Positions 23,453 to 36,321 of a DNA stretch of 64,000 nucleotides are shown piece by piece. The translations under genes were made by a program, and so were the position numbers. Each line of letters opens with the position of its first letter. Positions within the stretch are counted from its first letter, which is position 1. The DNA lies in NCBI RefSeq assembly GCF_012273895.1, contig NC_052116.1, positions 8,990,001-9,054,000 of the forward strand, written 5' to 3'. The stretch is from Zerene cesonia. Its lineage: Eukaryota; Arthropoda; Insecta; Lepidoptera; Pieridae. The notes under the pieces were generated by a model, which searched no databases, was not told the DNA's origin, and saw nothing but the letters and a program-made list of their open reading frames with translations.

Positions 23453-24129
23453 TTTACACACATGAATCGCGCTTTATGAATTTTTACCTTCATTTTCCAG
23501 TTCAAGTGCTCTCTCTCTTACCTCAACTATTACAATCAGGTCACACTTAGGTCCATACAATATTTTACTAACATTACATATTGCTTATTTACTGTAATAT
23601 GTCTTGCAACATGACTGTATCACTATACTATGATGTAGATAAACGACAAATACTTATGAGAAAAGATAACGTTGAAAGCGCACGAGGATAGATTCAGGCC
23701 CGTTTTAATTAATTATAATCGTATTTATACAATCTTTAAGCTATCCACACGATGATAAATCCACGAGCGATGTCGCAGGTCTGTGATTAATTGAAGTGAG
23801 CAATGCACATTTTATAACTAAGTGAATTTCTGGTGGAGATGGCAGAGGAAAACAAATTGATAAAAAAATAATAAATCGAATAACTTTGCATCTTGTAGTT
23901 AGACAAACGACGTCTTTGGTTGAGCATAATGTTTCTTATACCATCCTCATAATAAATAACAGTGAGCATGTTTATAAATAACTAGTTTGCGTAGAAGTTC
24001 CGAGTTACGACTATGGTAATTGGGCATATAATCTATCTTCTAATGTATAGAATTCTCAAACTCAAACATTTATTCATTCAACTAGACTTCTTATAGAAGC
24101 ACTTTTGAATCGTCATATTACACAAATAT

Positions 24130-24202
24130 AAGGCTATGTTAAGGCTATGAGAAGTTAAAACAGGAATCATGATATCCGGGCGGAGCCGGGACGAGCGTCT
24201 AG
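24130..24202 (+). mobile_element. Helitron-like 3' end, family C
   Basis: ACAGGAATCATGATATCCGG, GCGGAGCCGGGACGAGCGT and a CTAG|T end. The same phrase occurs at 54842-54887 and, reversed, at 27755 and 47228. Confidence 0.65.
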
Positions 24203-24699
24203 TAGTGACATAAAATAAAATCCATATTACAATAAAATAATTATATTTACTAATCATTTATAAAAAAAACTAAACCAAACCAACTAATCCTTCAAATTGT
24301 CACAACTAGATCAAATTTAAATGGTAGTCCCATGTAACGAGACGGGAGGGATCCACGGGAAGCATCATCTTTCAAAGAGTCAACAAAAGCGGTTCACTCG
24401 GTTGAAAGTATATATACAACAGACACCAACACCTTTTTTGAAATCGATTTAAAAGAGGCAGTCGAATTAAGAGCCACCTCCTTTTTTCGATGTCGGTTAG
24501 AAAACTGGTCAATAACAGCACGAACATCATTATCGCCCCTCGCGGCAACATTATTCCATCAAAATATCAATTAAGACTATCAGGCGAGGAGTTCGCGTCG
24601 AGGTGTTAGTTTCGCCGTGAGCGCGTGAGTTTGGCGAGGCTACGAAACGAGATATCTACAGTAAATATTACATAAAGAATAAATCTTTGTATTTTTTTA

Positions 24700-24832
24700 T
24701 GTTTGAACGTTTTCACACAAAAAACCACTGGTCCGATTTCAAAAATGTTTTCACTATTAGAAAGTTGCAACTTAACAGAGTGACATAGGCTATATAATAT
24801 GTTTCCCCGGCTTCGCCCGTGGCGAATAAATT
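24700..24832 (+). mobile_element. Helitron-like element, family A/B, ends decayed
   Basis: Contains ACTGGTCCGATTTCAAAAAT, TATTAGAAAGTTGCAAC, GACATAGGCTATATAAT and CCCCGGCTTCGCCCGTGGCG. The final CTAG is absent. Confidence 0.55.
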
Positions 24833-25074
24833 GTATTTAATAAAGTAATTATTTATACTTAAAAAACTAAAACGCCGTTAAATTGTCAGAACTAGACGTG
24901 AAAATATTACATTATCACCGAACCAAAATAATTATTATTTAGTATTTAGTAGTATTTCCCATTTTATTATTTATTTATTATCTTTTAACTACGCGAGCGA
25001 AGTCACGGGTAAAAGGCTAGTTGTTAACGTTTAACTTACTATTAAAACCATTACACCACTCTTTTTATTTACAG

Positions 25075-25188
25075 TTCGCATCCTTATCACAGGAGTTCAA
25101 TGAGGTCATGGTTTCCAAGGTCAAAGCTCTCACAGTGACCCAGGATGTATTGATTAAGTTAATATGGGTGGCCTTCGAAAATGATTAA
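25075..25188 (+). CDS. Orphan exon-like ORF of 37 codons plus stop, function unknown
   Basis: A strong acceptor (CTTTTTATTTACAG) precedes an open frame beginning FASLSQEFNEVMVSKVKALT and ending in AFEND before TAA at 25186-25188. The GC and codon choice resemble coding sequence more than the surroundings do. No companion exon was found upstream on the plus strand and the protein family is not recognised. It could be a last exon with a long intron, a pseudogene piece or chance. Confidence 0.3.
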   Translation, partial: FASLSQEFNEVMVSKVKALTVTQDVLIKLIWVAFEND

Positions 25189-25199
25189 AGTACGCTCTC

Positions 25200-25238
25200 T
25201 TAATTCTTTTTTTGTTATCAAAACAAAAAAGGAATTAA
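25200..25238. repeat. Inverted repeat, 17-bp arms with one mismatch
   Basis: TTAATTCTTTTTTTGTT and AACAAAAAAGGAATTAA flank a five-base loop, 12 bases after the orphan ORF stop. It is AT-rich, so a chance origin is possible. Confidence 0.5.
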
Positions 25239-27754
25239 CAACTAAAAAAAAACCACTGAGGTTTTAAGTAATGTGCGTATACAAATAAATTTACAATAGT
25301 ACAATTCCGGTTAAAACTGTCTAATTAAGCAGGTAAATAGTTTAAACATACCGAAACAATACATTCAAATTTTTGTCCATATACATATATAATTAATAAT
25401 TAATACCAATATCTCTCCATTGGCGAGGAAGTTTGTGATGCATTCGTAGGTATCTTTCGTATTGCGGATGGGAACAACTGGGTTACATAATTTTATCCGT
25501 ATGCAATCAACTAAGGAATGAATACAATCCGTTTAGGAACCAACTGACGTATCAAAAGATACATAAATATAAACAAAGGTTTCCCGTTCTGTTTTATTCT
25601 ATTCCATTATTATCTATGAATTTTTGACACAGTTCACTTACAACCACTGACCAGCACAGACGTGTGATCACCTGGATTATAAAACTTGCCAAAGAAAATT
25701 TCACAATTATTAACTTACGTTTTTGTCATATTCACGTATCATACATTATCTATAACGAACAGAATCTCACTCCTATACATACATATACAGAAAACCGCTC
25801 TGATCGCTCGCTCAGCGGCTGCTCACACGTCCGTCAGCAATCAAAACACATTAGCCGCTGAAACAGCGTAATGCGTACCAATGTCACGTTGCGTGTCGCG
25901 TTACATGGCTCCATTAATGGCACAACTGCGGAAACTGGGAAAGTGTTAGCATAATGTACGATTTGTAAAGTTTCTTTGAAAAACCCGTGAAGTGAGGATG
26001 AAAATTTAAAAGCGGAGACAAGTGGGGTTCTTAGAACCCAAAAAGAAACCTAGTCCCTGAAGAAAATAGGTCAGTGAAAGAGATATGATCGCCAAGGGAG
26101 CCAAATAGTGCCTAGAGGAGAATTAAATAAGAGTGGACACAGAAGCGGGATGTAGAAAATGCATCAATTTTTCTCATCTCTTATTGCTCGAAAGTGTGAA
26201 ATATTAAATATATTCTTCCTCATTAATGAAATAGCACATAACAGGTTTTCTCTCTTGAATTACATCAATAAAACACGATTCTTATTGCTCTTACAATATA
26301 ATAGGTTTTGTAGATTCCTTATTATTTCTGCCATGCGAAATCATTCTCCTCAAATTACTATTCCATTCCTGTCCTTATCCCTGACCCCTCCAATTCGAAC
26401 AACGCATTTCCAAAGGCCCTACCTCTGCAAATATTCATGGGCGATTGTGATGGCTTACCATCAGGCGAACCACCAGCTCGCTTGCCCGAAATTACACATT
26501 ATAAAAGCATTGCTCGTAAGAAATTCATCTCTCTCCGGAATTCGATAAATTCAATGTAATTGAACTGATGAACTATTTACTTATTTATTCTCTATTGTAA
26601 ACAGATATAACAAAAAAACAACTTTAAGTAGTGCACAAATGGCGACCTTATGGCTATACACCAGGCAACATTTATATCTACCAGGCAACCTATCGATCAA
26701 AACAAAACCTTACTAATACCCAACGCATCCGCATCAGTATAAATAGTTTTTGGCATAGTTATCTGCATTCGTACATCTTTCAGGCCTTGAAATTTTGTTG
26801 GCTTATATCATATTTTTATCGGCAGTGGAAAAAAGTGCTTATTGCTATATCCACTAGACCCAATGACGGAATCTAAAAGGAATTCAACAGGAGACTATTT
26901 AACTAAACTTGTTCCCAGCAGTGGGATTAGAAGCAGGTGCTTTGTAGGTTTGTATTTAGTACCGCAAATAGGAAGAATACAATAACACAGTCAGTTATAC
27001 AGCTTTTTTACGGTTAAAAAAAAGAAGTTTCGTAATTCGACTGTACATTTTTTGTGTTTGCTACTTCAGAATTTTGGACTGTGTCCCAATTTTGATGATT
27101 CTTATTTTATTTGAAAATTTGTGACTTCTGGTCCTATTTAAGTTTGATGTTATTCTGACATATTAAAGCCGTTTTAGTTTTTTATTATTTACATCGATGG
27201 TATCGAATAGGATAATTTCTAATTTCATGTACGAGCATAGTTTTTAAGGATATTGTTACTAGCAAAATGAGTCTTATATATATTGTTATTAATGAACATA
27301 CCATTGCAATACCGTTTCTTATACTGGCGCAAACATTCAGAAATAGTTCAAAACTGTATACGCACACAATACAGCAGAAATTAATTAGCTCAGCGAATTG
27401 AATTCTGCCCAAATAAAAGTACCCATAAATCAATTCAAACAAAAGAAATTAATCAATATCAGCTTAACATATTGGGACCGAATGCGCGACGAGCACGCAC
27501 GATAAAAATTGTCGTCTCCAATTCACTTGTTACTTATCCACATGACCGATTCACAAGTAAAGATAATCACGTCGACTACAGGAACTCTTGGCATCAGATA
27601 TTATCAATCGAATTAATAAAGTGCTTAACCGAGTGCCATTAAAAACTAATTGTTATTAAAATTAAAACCAGAAACTCACCGTAATACCAACAGCACACAT
27701 CACAAGATCCTGTAACAAAAAAATACGGATTATTTTATAAGTATTTATCTGGTA
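25239..27754. other. Intergenic, nothing convincing
   Basis: AT-rich. A fragment of the dispersed repeat lies at 26400-26482. The 129-codon ORF at 26159-26548 runs through that fragment and has no protein signature. Confidence 0.5.
26400..26482. repeat. Dispersed repeat fragment
   Basis: Has CTACCTCTGCAAATATTCAT and GGCTTACCATCAGGCGAACC, then CACCAGCTCGCTTGCCC, as at 60512-60598 and 4597-4692. Confidence 0.6.
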
Positions 27755-27949
27755 CTAACCGCTCGTCCCAGCCCCGCCCGGATATCAAGCTTACTATTTT
27801 ATCCCCAGGCATCATTTAATTGGGATAAAAAGCATCCTATCCCCCACGTCAGCTCTGTCCCCTGTCTGTATACCAAATTTCATCAAAATCCGTTCAGTAG
27901 TTTCAGCGTGATTGACAGACAAACATCCAAACAAACAAAATGAGTGTGA
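27755..27949 (-). mobile_element. Helitron-like element, family C
   Basis: On the plus strand it runs from A|CTAACCGCTCGTCCC to GAGTGTGA|T. The body has AATTGGGATAAAAAGCATCC, CTGTATACCAAATTTCATC and GTAGTTTCAGCGTGATTGAC. It is nearly complete, with CTAA in place of CTAG. Confidence 0.6.
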
Positions 27950-28079
27950 TTAAAGGTGTAAGTATCGAGTCTATTGTCTATTCTCAGTAGATGCGACATT
28001 TTGTATCGTGATGAATGACGACATTAATCTTCAGGATATGCCCATAATACACGTATAACCTTTTGCACCGAGAGATCAT

Positions 28080-28186
28080 TTGTACCTATATCCAACGGTG
28101 GAAGAAGTTTTATATCGGTCATGAGGTCTCGATGTAAGCGCGTCGAACAAAGTCTTCAGCCTTATATTATTAGCATAGATTAGTAT
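28080..28186 (-). mobile_element. Helitron-like fragment, family A
   Basis: CCAACGGTGGAAGAAGTTTT and AGTCTTCAGCCTTATATTAT, ending TTAGCATAGAT, match the reversed family A 5' half. Confidence 0.5.
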
Positions 28187-28479
28187 ATGTTGACGTACCC
28201 ATGTGAATGAAGTTTGATTGAACAGTTTACCATATTATATGATTGCTTAATACGCTTCAAACATATCTGATGGCGAGGAATTAGACCGGCTCCTTGCCTA
28301 GACCGGCTGACACCAGTAGCTACGGACCTTGAGTTTTTATTTATCACCGAATAACTATACCAAACCTAGTTCCTTATATTGGAACTAAGATGATTGCTTT
28401 ACAGTTAATCAAACGAACCAAGAATATATGAATCTAGTTAAATAACCATATTCTTATATGCCATAATATAAGCCAACCC

Positions 28480-28565
28480 GTACTCTGGTAAACGTGATGG
28501 ATTATGGCCTGAACCCTCATAGAAGGCCTGTGTAAGCAATAGGAACATGTATGGGCTGATGATGA
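28480..28565 (+). mobile_element. SINE 3' fragment
   Basis: GTGATGGATTATGGCCTGAA, CCCTCATAGAAGGCCTGTGT and ATGGGCTGATGATGA match the 3' half of the SINE at 60878-61194. Confidence 0.6.
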
Positions 28566-29274
28566 ATGAATGAATTAGCTTAAAATCTAGTACAATTACC
28601 CTTGCATAATGTAAAATCTTTCAATATCATCTTATTCTTTATACGAAAGGTCACTTGTTGTGTGCGTAAAATTGAACGCGCGTTCATAATTTCACGTCAC
28701 AACTGTATTTCATTTTAACCTTAAGTTTGAATGGACGTAGGAGAATATTTATTATTTTATTTTTATTTATTTATTTAGGTTCATCAGCTGTTGTTGCATA
28801 AACAATTTCTCTCAATACAAAAAAAAGTTTAGTATTACACATTATATGCACAACAATTAAAGATAAACACAATATTCAGAATAAAAAAAAAACAAGTATA
28901 ACTAAGGTAATATCTATAAATAAGTTAATAAGTAACAAATAAGTTAGAATTTATTGATATTAACATTGAACACTTTGTGATTAACAGCAAGTACATTATG
29001 TGCATGTAAAATAATAATTAGATATAATATGGAATTAAGGCTTTCCGAAACTTATAGGAGTCAGAGAAAATATCATTTAATTATTCAGTGTTCTCTTGTG
29101 TATGTTCTGACTATTGCTAGAATGTTCTTATTAAAAAAATATGTTTTTCTATGTATTCAGATGGATTAATATTATCATAGATGATTTGGAACTTTACTAA
29201 CCATTACCAAACATTTATTTATTTAAATGAATTCATGTAGATGTGCTTTTAAGTCGTCGAAATATATAATAATA

Positions 29275-29425
29275 CTAGCTGCATGCCCCGGCTCCGGCCG
29301 GATAGTCATTTATCTTAATTAAAACAATATATCCTATCTTTTAATCAAACTCCACATGTTGTGCAAATTCGATTAAAATCGGTCGAGTAGTTTACGAGTC
29401 CATCGCGGATAAACAACGTGACACG
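29275..29425 (-). mobile_element. Helitron-like element, family D
   Basis: A|CTAGCTGCATGCCCCGGCT on the plus strand, then AAATTCGATTAAAATCGGTC, GAGTAGTTTACGAGTCCATC and CGTGACACG. The CTAG terminus is intact and the 5' end is unclear. Confidence 0.55.
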
Positions 29426-29944
29426 TAATTTATAATAACATCTTAACCACACCATTAACAAGGGGGTCACGGGTCCTAGGGGTCACGACCTAAAGGCTGA
29501 AAGTATTTAAGAATTATGTCTACACTACCTGTTCGTGTAGCTCCAGCGGAAAGATAGGTAGCTACTTGATTTTGTTATTTGAATATACACCCACCCAATA
29601 TAAAACAGTTTTCATACATTTCTGCCAACATATGATCCGAAGCATGGCAACTGGGTAGGTACTAGATAACATATCGATTACGTTGCGGTCAATTCCCGCC
29701 AAGGACGTAATTGAACCTTATTCTTGGTTCATGCCATCTCGTTGATGATTACTAGTCATATAGGTAGTACATACTTTACAACTATTACGAGTATGTTTCG
29801 TGTATCGTTTTAACCGACTGCGCCGAAGAATTATGTTTTAAAATACACGGGGTTAATACAGTTACAAGTCGCATCAGCTTATTAGTCTCAACTGTACTTA
29901 TAAAAACAATTTTTTAATCATAACATTATCCATATGCCCTGTTC

Positions 29945-30107
29945 GGCCCTGCTTCACACGTGGTACATACATATAGCTTATGTCACTCAGTGAAGTTACA
30001 GCTTAATGGTGAAAGAATTTTGAAATCGGTCCAGTAGTTTTTGGGTGAAAACGTTAGAAACATACAAAAATACATAAGTTTCGTCTTTATAATTTCAGTA
30101 CAGATGA
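29945..30107 (-). mobile_element. Helitron-like element, family A/B
   Basis: GTGGTACATACATATAGC, CACTCAGTGAAGTTACAGC, GGTGAAAGAATTTTGAAATC and GGTCCAGTAGTTTTTGGGTG, ending AATTTCAGTACAGAT. Confidence 0.55.
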
Positions 30108-31789
30108 CAATTATGAGGAACCTCACCCAAAAAAGATAACTCCGACACACCTCACTGGCTAAAATGCAAAGCCATTGACGATTGCAATCAAAATGCCAGT
30201 TTCTTTTCCCAACCTTTAGAATTTCAAAGAAAACCTACAAAAAACTAATTTCCTTCGAACAGTTGTCCATTGTTAAGGTATCCGTGAAATCTTTCAATCG
30301 CCTGTAAGTGGGTCGGTTATTGAACCTAGCTTTTTTTATTGTTCTTGGCCAATACAATACGATCTGTAGAACCTATAGATGCAATTATGTTTAACCACTA
30401 ATTCGCTACGAATGATGCATGTAAGGATTCTTTGTTTATTTTTATGGAATTTTCGTGTGAATGTATATGTGTGAATGTTTTTGATACTTAAAGAGATTAG
30501 AGTAAATTCGATAACGGGGGTAGTTTCAAGTCAACAAAGTACAAACATCAATAATGAGAGGGTAGTAGTTCTAATAAAATATACTTATATCTTCTCCACC
30601 TAAAGAGTGAGTGATATCGGAGTTACAGAGCCTATATATTAACCTACACGACATTAAAACCCACGGTCAACCGAAAAGAACACAACCGATTCAATAAATT
30701 TAGATAAATATAAACATTTATTTTTAATCCATCTTTACTTAAACCTTTAACCATATGACTACCTTTAATATGACTTCATAATACAATCACAAATTCATCT
30801 TTATATAATAGTATGAAATTATGCATAATATTAATAATACATTTATTTAATTAGTTTGTATTTCATAAGCATCAAAAATAGGACACGTAGCGTTATAGTT
30901 AAGACTCCATCACAATACAGAAGTTTCTAGAACGAAGAATTCTAGAACAATTTAAATAAAATCCTGCTAGTGAAAACATTGTATTGACAAAATATAATAC
31001 GGAGTCGCGCAAGCACGAACATACGTGAACCTAATGGCGTCAGTCAAAAGTAGACCTTAACTCCGAAATGCTAGGTTCATATTAAATACAACAGCTCAAT
31101 GGGGTCAAAGTTCAAAGCAAACAAGCGAACACTGCCATTGGAATATGGAACTAATGCTGTAAACATTCGACACAACTTTCAATACAGCGCAGTTGTTTCT
31201 TTCACGGCCTACAGTGATAAAGATTTTTGTATAAAACATAACTGATATAATAACAATATTCTTCTATTTTTAGAAGACAAATTATTCAATAACATTTGAG
31301 TATAAACAATGTATGATAGGTACCTCTTTATTACGAACAACTTTTTCAACCCAATTAATACATAGGTACAATGCAGCAATAAGGGTAAATAGTAAATACG
31401 ACCATAATGTAGGTATTGTGTGCTCCGATAGACCGAGCTAGCCTGACCCGATTCGTGAAAAATGAATACCACCACAAAATAATGGCCGTTTATCACGCAC
31501 CAGGCTTATACGACACACCTCTTTTGAGTATATTGTCAATTATTAGTAGTACAATTTCTATTACCGCCCTTTTATTATGAAGCTTCTATATAATCAAGAT
31601 GGTCGCTTTTCTTTTAAATATTATACGCATAAAAAACCTCTTAATATATTGGACTATTGATGTACTGAGGTTTTAACGATTAACAAGTCACCGGACCAAT
31701 TCTAACTCAGAGAATACGTAGTTTTCAACATAAAGAAGTTTCTTGGTTACCAAAAGAGTAGAAGAAATTCGATTACTGTGGTTGGTTTA

Positions 31790-31915
31790 TATTTATTTAA
31801 TTCTTAGTTTCATAGCATTGAAATGCTTTAATGAGAAATTGCGGTTTGGCAAAAATACGCGGATTCGAATCCCGCCTCGTGATTAAATTTTTTTCTATTC
31901 TTTCAAAATTTCTCA
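31790..31915 (+). mobile_element. tRNA-derived SINE, third family
   Basis: The head TTAGTTTCATAGCATTGAAA is followed by a B box (GGATTCGAATCCCGCC), CTCGTGATTAAA and the tail TTTTTCTATTCTTTCAAAA. The same parts occur at 42535-42650 and, on the minus strand, at 48596-48690. Confidence 0.55.
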
Positions 31916-32289
31916 GATTTATATTTATGTTGATTTCGAAACATTGACATGTATAAATAGTAAAAAAAACATTTAATAAATATTGTATACTATATGTATA
32001 CAGCATTTAAGCCCTTATCTGCGATTTTGTCGAATCGGAAAACATCCTTAACTCATCCAGCGAACAACTTTATGGCTCACATCCGTCTATCGTAAGTTTT
32101 ACGAGGGTGTATACAAAGCTATTACTTATGGCAAATAGATTGTCTGTACATAACTGACCTCCTGCGTTAATGCTCAATCAAATACTTGTAAAACACTTGC
32201 AATTGTGAAAATTATAAGTCTGTATTAATTAAAAAAAAAATTTTAATCGGCATCTTTCGAAAAGCATATTATAGATACTTTTTAGTAAG

Positions 32290-32470
32290 TGGCTTTTACG
32301 CGCAGCTTCGCCCGCGTTATATTGGAGTAGTTTAATAGATGTCATTATACATATGAACCTTCATCTTGAATCACTCTATCTTTTAAAAAAATCCCATCAA
32401 AATCCTTTGCGTAGGTAGTTTTAAAGATTTAAGGAACATGGACAGAGAAAGCGACTTTGTTTTATACTAT
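32290..32470 (-). mobile_element. Helitron-like element, family E (copy 1)
   Basis: CGCAGCTTCGCCCGCGTTAT, TGGAGTAGTTTAATAGATGT, and GGACAGAGAAAGCGACTTTG with TTTTATACTATGTAGT. It pairs with 32855-33040. The orientation is taken from the GC-rich end. Confidence 0.5.
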
Positions 32471-32854
32471 GTAGTGATGATGAAGATTAAAATAGATAAA
32501 ATATTAATTTTATTATTGATATTAGCAAAGAAAATGTCTATACTCGTACATAATAGATATTAAATATATATTTAATTAATGTTTCTAATCCATTATTACA
32601 TAGTGTATAATCACTTTTTGTAATATTACGATTTATTAGCTCGTTTAAATTTAAACTAGCGTAATATTGTAAAGCAACGGACCATTCGCAAAATTTAATT
32701 TCATGCTTCGCAATAATGGCGTATTTTCTTCCCTCCATTTCGCGCTCTTATTAATTAAAGGATTGAGATCAATAAAATTAATAGCAACTAGAAGATTATA
32801 CCTAGCTGTTAAAATATAACAAGTTATAAAGTTACTTTGTTACCTAACTAGCTT

Positions 32855-33040
32855 TTGTCCGATACTTACACACGTTAAATTTGGGGTAGTTTAATATTTG
32901 TTATTGTGCATATAAAACTTCCTCCAGAATCATTATATCTATTAAAACACTCTTACTAAAAAACAGTTGCGAAGTTTTAAAAATTTAAGCCTACATAGGG
33001 ACAGAGAAAGCGATTTTGTTTTATACTATGCAGTAAAAAG
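32855..33040 (-). mobile_element. Helitron-like element, family E (copy 2)
   Basis: TTGGGGTAGTTTAATATTTG, CTTCCTCCAGAATCATTATA and GGGACAGAGAAAGCGATTTT with TATACTATGCAGT. It is diverged from copy 1, 0.5 kb away. Confidence 0.5.
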
Positions 33041-34699
33041 ACAAAGTACCTACACTAGTTTAGAATACGCATGCCAAAGTATCGCAAAAAAATCAGTGTT
33101 AAAATATCTTATCAGTACAAATACAGCCGATTAAACGACACATCGCAAATTCGCATATCTTGCAAATAACGGAATACACCTCAAAAACGCCCACTAAGAA
33201 CTTAACATCCTAACCTGTGTAAACAAAAATCAACCCTACCGCATGTTAATACGGTTTATTTTTGCATACGGACACATCGATCGATTGTAGGAGGGTGGTA
33301 GATAAGCGGCCGTTGAACCCATTAAAAAAATATTTCCTTACAAATTCAATTTCAATCAAGCAAGGCGCTCGTGTAATAGAAAGTAAAGCTGTGTATGCCA
33401 AAGTTCAATGATCAATATGTATTGGATTTAGTTTGTTCGAAAATTTCATTAGGACCACAAGTTAATACCAAGGCTGGCTTATATACTTTGTATTTTACAC
33501 GTTTTAGTATAAAGAAGTAAGACCGATCAAAGCGAGGACGTAATCGAGAGATTTAAAAAATTATACAAATCCAAATTATTATAATAGATGCTTTACGCTT
33601 GCGAATATATAAGCAAAAAGCTTATTGGCTTTTTTATTGTATCTTTTAGTAATTCTCCGCCTAAATGCGTTACTAATCACAATTGCCCGAAGATTTATAA
33701 TGTGATATTTTTAAACTTACAATCACTATTTTGTCAGGTAAAAATTTTCCTTAATTCAATAGGTAATTTATTTCCAGAAATTCGTTAATCTTGATTGATT
33801 GAAAATCCTACAAACAGAGATCATTCCATTTCACATTTTCGCAAGAAAATTAAAAAAAAACCTTTTTAGAAATTGAATATACTCCGTACGTAATACGTGC
33901 GGCCTGTTGGTGCGATTTTCTAGGTCACAAATTGGATGACCTACGAGTTATTGGAGAATATCTAGACTTGATTACATTCTACGAGATTGAGAATTCGAAA
34001 CTCTACGTATCATATTATAAGGTGTGTTTTCGAGTCATTTCCAATAAATTAGTAAATTTGTGTCACGTGTTATCTGACAAATGAATACGAGTCGTAGGTC
34101 TCTTAATCGAATGCAATATTAATTAATTATTAAGCAATGTCTATAATATTCCAAACATTATTGATTGAAATCAAATCACTTATAACTGGAATTACTATTT
34201 ACAGTACACACTTTTTATTAATTTTTATACTTTATTCACTTGACTTAATTCTCGCTCTAAAATGAATGCCATAAATTCACTTGAAGTTTTTATACGAAAA
34301 TACTTATGTATATTTACTTAGCTTACGATTTCGTAAAGACTCGTTTATTCATAAGTAATTGAATTCCTAGTTTCCTGAGGCAGGCATTCGAGAGCTCCAA
34401 ACTGCTTAGAGGCTAAAACTATTAACCGTATGCGTAAAGGTCAATTAGGATTTGTCAAACCGCGCATCCATCTCTATACGGTCATAACCATCCCCACCGG
34501 GAAAATACGGTTTTGAATTTGGTATACAAACATCAATGTTCAATACACCATTCTTAATTGAAAAAAATTCCCAACAAATTTAAATAATTACACAAGTTTT
34601 TAAACTATTCCAGAAAGAGCACCCAATTCCAAATTCAAAAACATATTCAGCCAGTATGTTAATATCTATTGTGATTAAAAGAAATGTACCGGCCAGCGT

Positions 34700-34835
34700 A
34701 CCATGAGCTCTTGCTGTTCTACCGCTGTCGTCACCGGGGGGTCAGCCCCGGCTGGTCGCACCCGGGGTGCAGGCCATCGCGCAGCCTCCGCGCTATCGAA
34801 CGACCGCGCCCGCCCACGTGTTCCATTCACGTCAA
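34700..34835 (+). repeat. CpG-rich dispersed repeat (copy 2)
   Basis: GCGCAGCCTCCGCGCTATCG, AACGACCGCGCCCGCCCACG and TGTTCCATTCACG correspond to the minus-strand copy at 12660-12775. The upstream 60 bases are also very GC-rich. Overlapping ORFs here are a by-product of GC content. Confidence 0.6.
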
Positions 34836-35411
34836 GCCGCCGCATCAAGTATTCCGTTTTACATTTTATCTTCTCTTCCTATTTCTAACGTCCCAACGTA
34901 TTTATTGTAAAAATGTACGTACTAGTTTGACAGCTCCTACCATACCTACATTACGTATAAAATACACTATGACCTTTTTTCTTAAGTACCTACAATGATT
35001 TATTTACAAGAAATATTTGAGCATTTTATGAAGCCCAAAAAAGAAAGTAACTAAGAACCGGATAAGATACACGACACCAAATTCTTAGAAGCCGACAAGA
35101 GATTTCTAGCTACTATACGAGTAGGAGTAACTACTATTAGCTTCTAATATAAAGTTAATATTTACCTTGTTTGATTTAAAAGCGGTAACATTGTATTTAT
35201 AAACCTATATCTTCAATGTTTTTGAATTGTTTATTTCTAAATTTACCCAACACTCTGGTTTTTCGTCTTCGTTGCCGAACATGTATATTGTTTTGATTCA
35301 ATCCATCTCAAATCTTTTTTAGTATTTTTATTATGCCTTTTATTAATCGTATTTACATTTCCTTAGATATATTAACTATGATAATGGGATAACGATAATT
35401 CTTCATAACTA

Positions 35412-35460
35412 AACACACACGTGTGTATGTATACACGCACACACACACGCACACGCACAT
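35412..35460. repeat. CA/GT-rich microsatellite
   Basis: ACACACACGTGTGTATGTAT is followed by an imperfect (CA)n run with CG interruptions. Confidence 0.8.
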
Positions 35461-35679
35461 TTCAACGTACAACAAATAAAGCAATTGATACTGATTGATG
35501 CGTACGAAACACGCCCGCAGAATATTCTATTACATATACCATAAGTACCTACAGTGATTGGGTGTATGTTACGAAGTATACAAGTTCAATATCCGTCGTT
35601 ACTAATGTGAAAGAAGATTTTTTTTATCATGCCACAATGAAAATAGTAACAGAACTTTTTATCCCGATATTCCTATCTA

Positions 35680-35777
35680 TCTACTGAACCGATTTCAATG
35701 AAATTTTCAACAACTTTCTATCCCGTTGTTTCTACGGGATACGGACTTACGCGGGTGAATATGTGGGGTGCAGCTAG
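35680..35777 (+). mobile_element. Helitron-like element, family F, 3' part
   Basis: ACTGAACCGATTTCAATGAA, TTTCTACGGGATACGGACTT, ACGCGGGTGAATATGTGG and GTGCAGCTAG|T. The 5' part is missing. Confidence 0.6.
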
Positions 35778-36321
35778 TACTGTATAAGTTTGAATGAGTA
35801 TATCACTATTCACTAATAAGTAATTAAGTTATTATTATAAACAGTAAATTGCCTTTCATATCGATATTAAGTACAAAACATAAACAAATGAAATAATATA
35901 TTTTATACCTGTGCAATAAGTTAACGTATGTGTGTTCCGTTATCGAGCCAAAACAGCAAAACGATTTTGACGAAATTAAGAGGATCATTGGTGTAGTTTT
36001 AACGGTATCTATCTTTATATCTGACCGTTTATTTATTCCAACTAATCTCCGAAACAGCTTGACGATTTTTCACCGGACCTCCACTATCAGATAGCCGATT
36101 TTATAAGAAGTGCCTATTTTAAATATCGACATTTAAAAAAAAACTACCCGCAAAGTCCCACTTCAACACGATAAAGTCCTAAGCGCCAGCTAGCAAATAA
36201 AAAGATAAGTGCCATTACAAAATGCCCCCCTAACCCAATTCCTCTAGGTTACATAAGACGATATCTTGCTTTAATTACTCCACACGACTGCACTGTATGT
36301 ACTCCGCAATTTATAAGAAAA

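Noticed and set aside
23195..23505. Overlapping 60-88 codon ORFs on both strands
   Set aside because: They fall inside a decayed Helitron-like element and have no protein family signature.
26159..26548. 129-codon plus-strand ORF
   Set aside because: It has AT-driven composition and runs through the dispersed repeat at 26400; no conserved motif.
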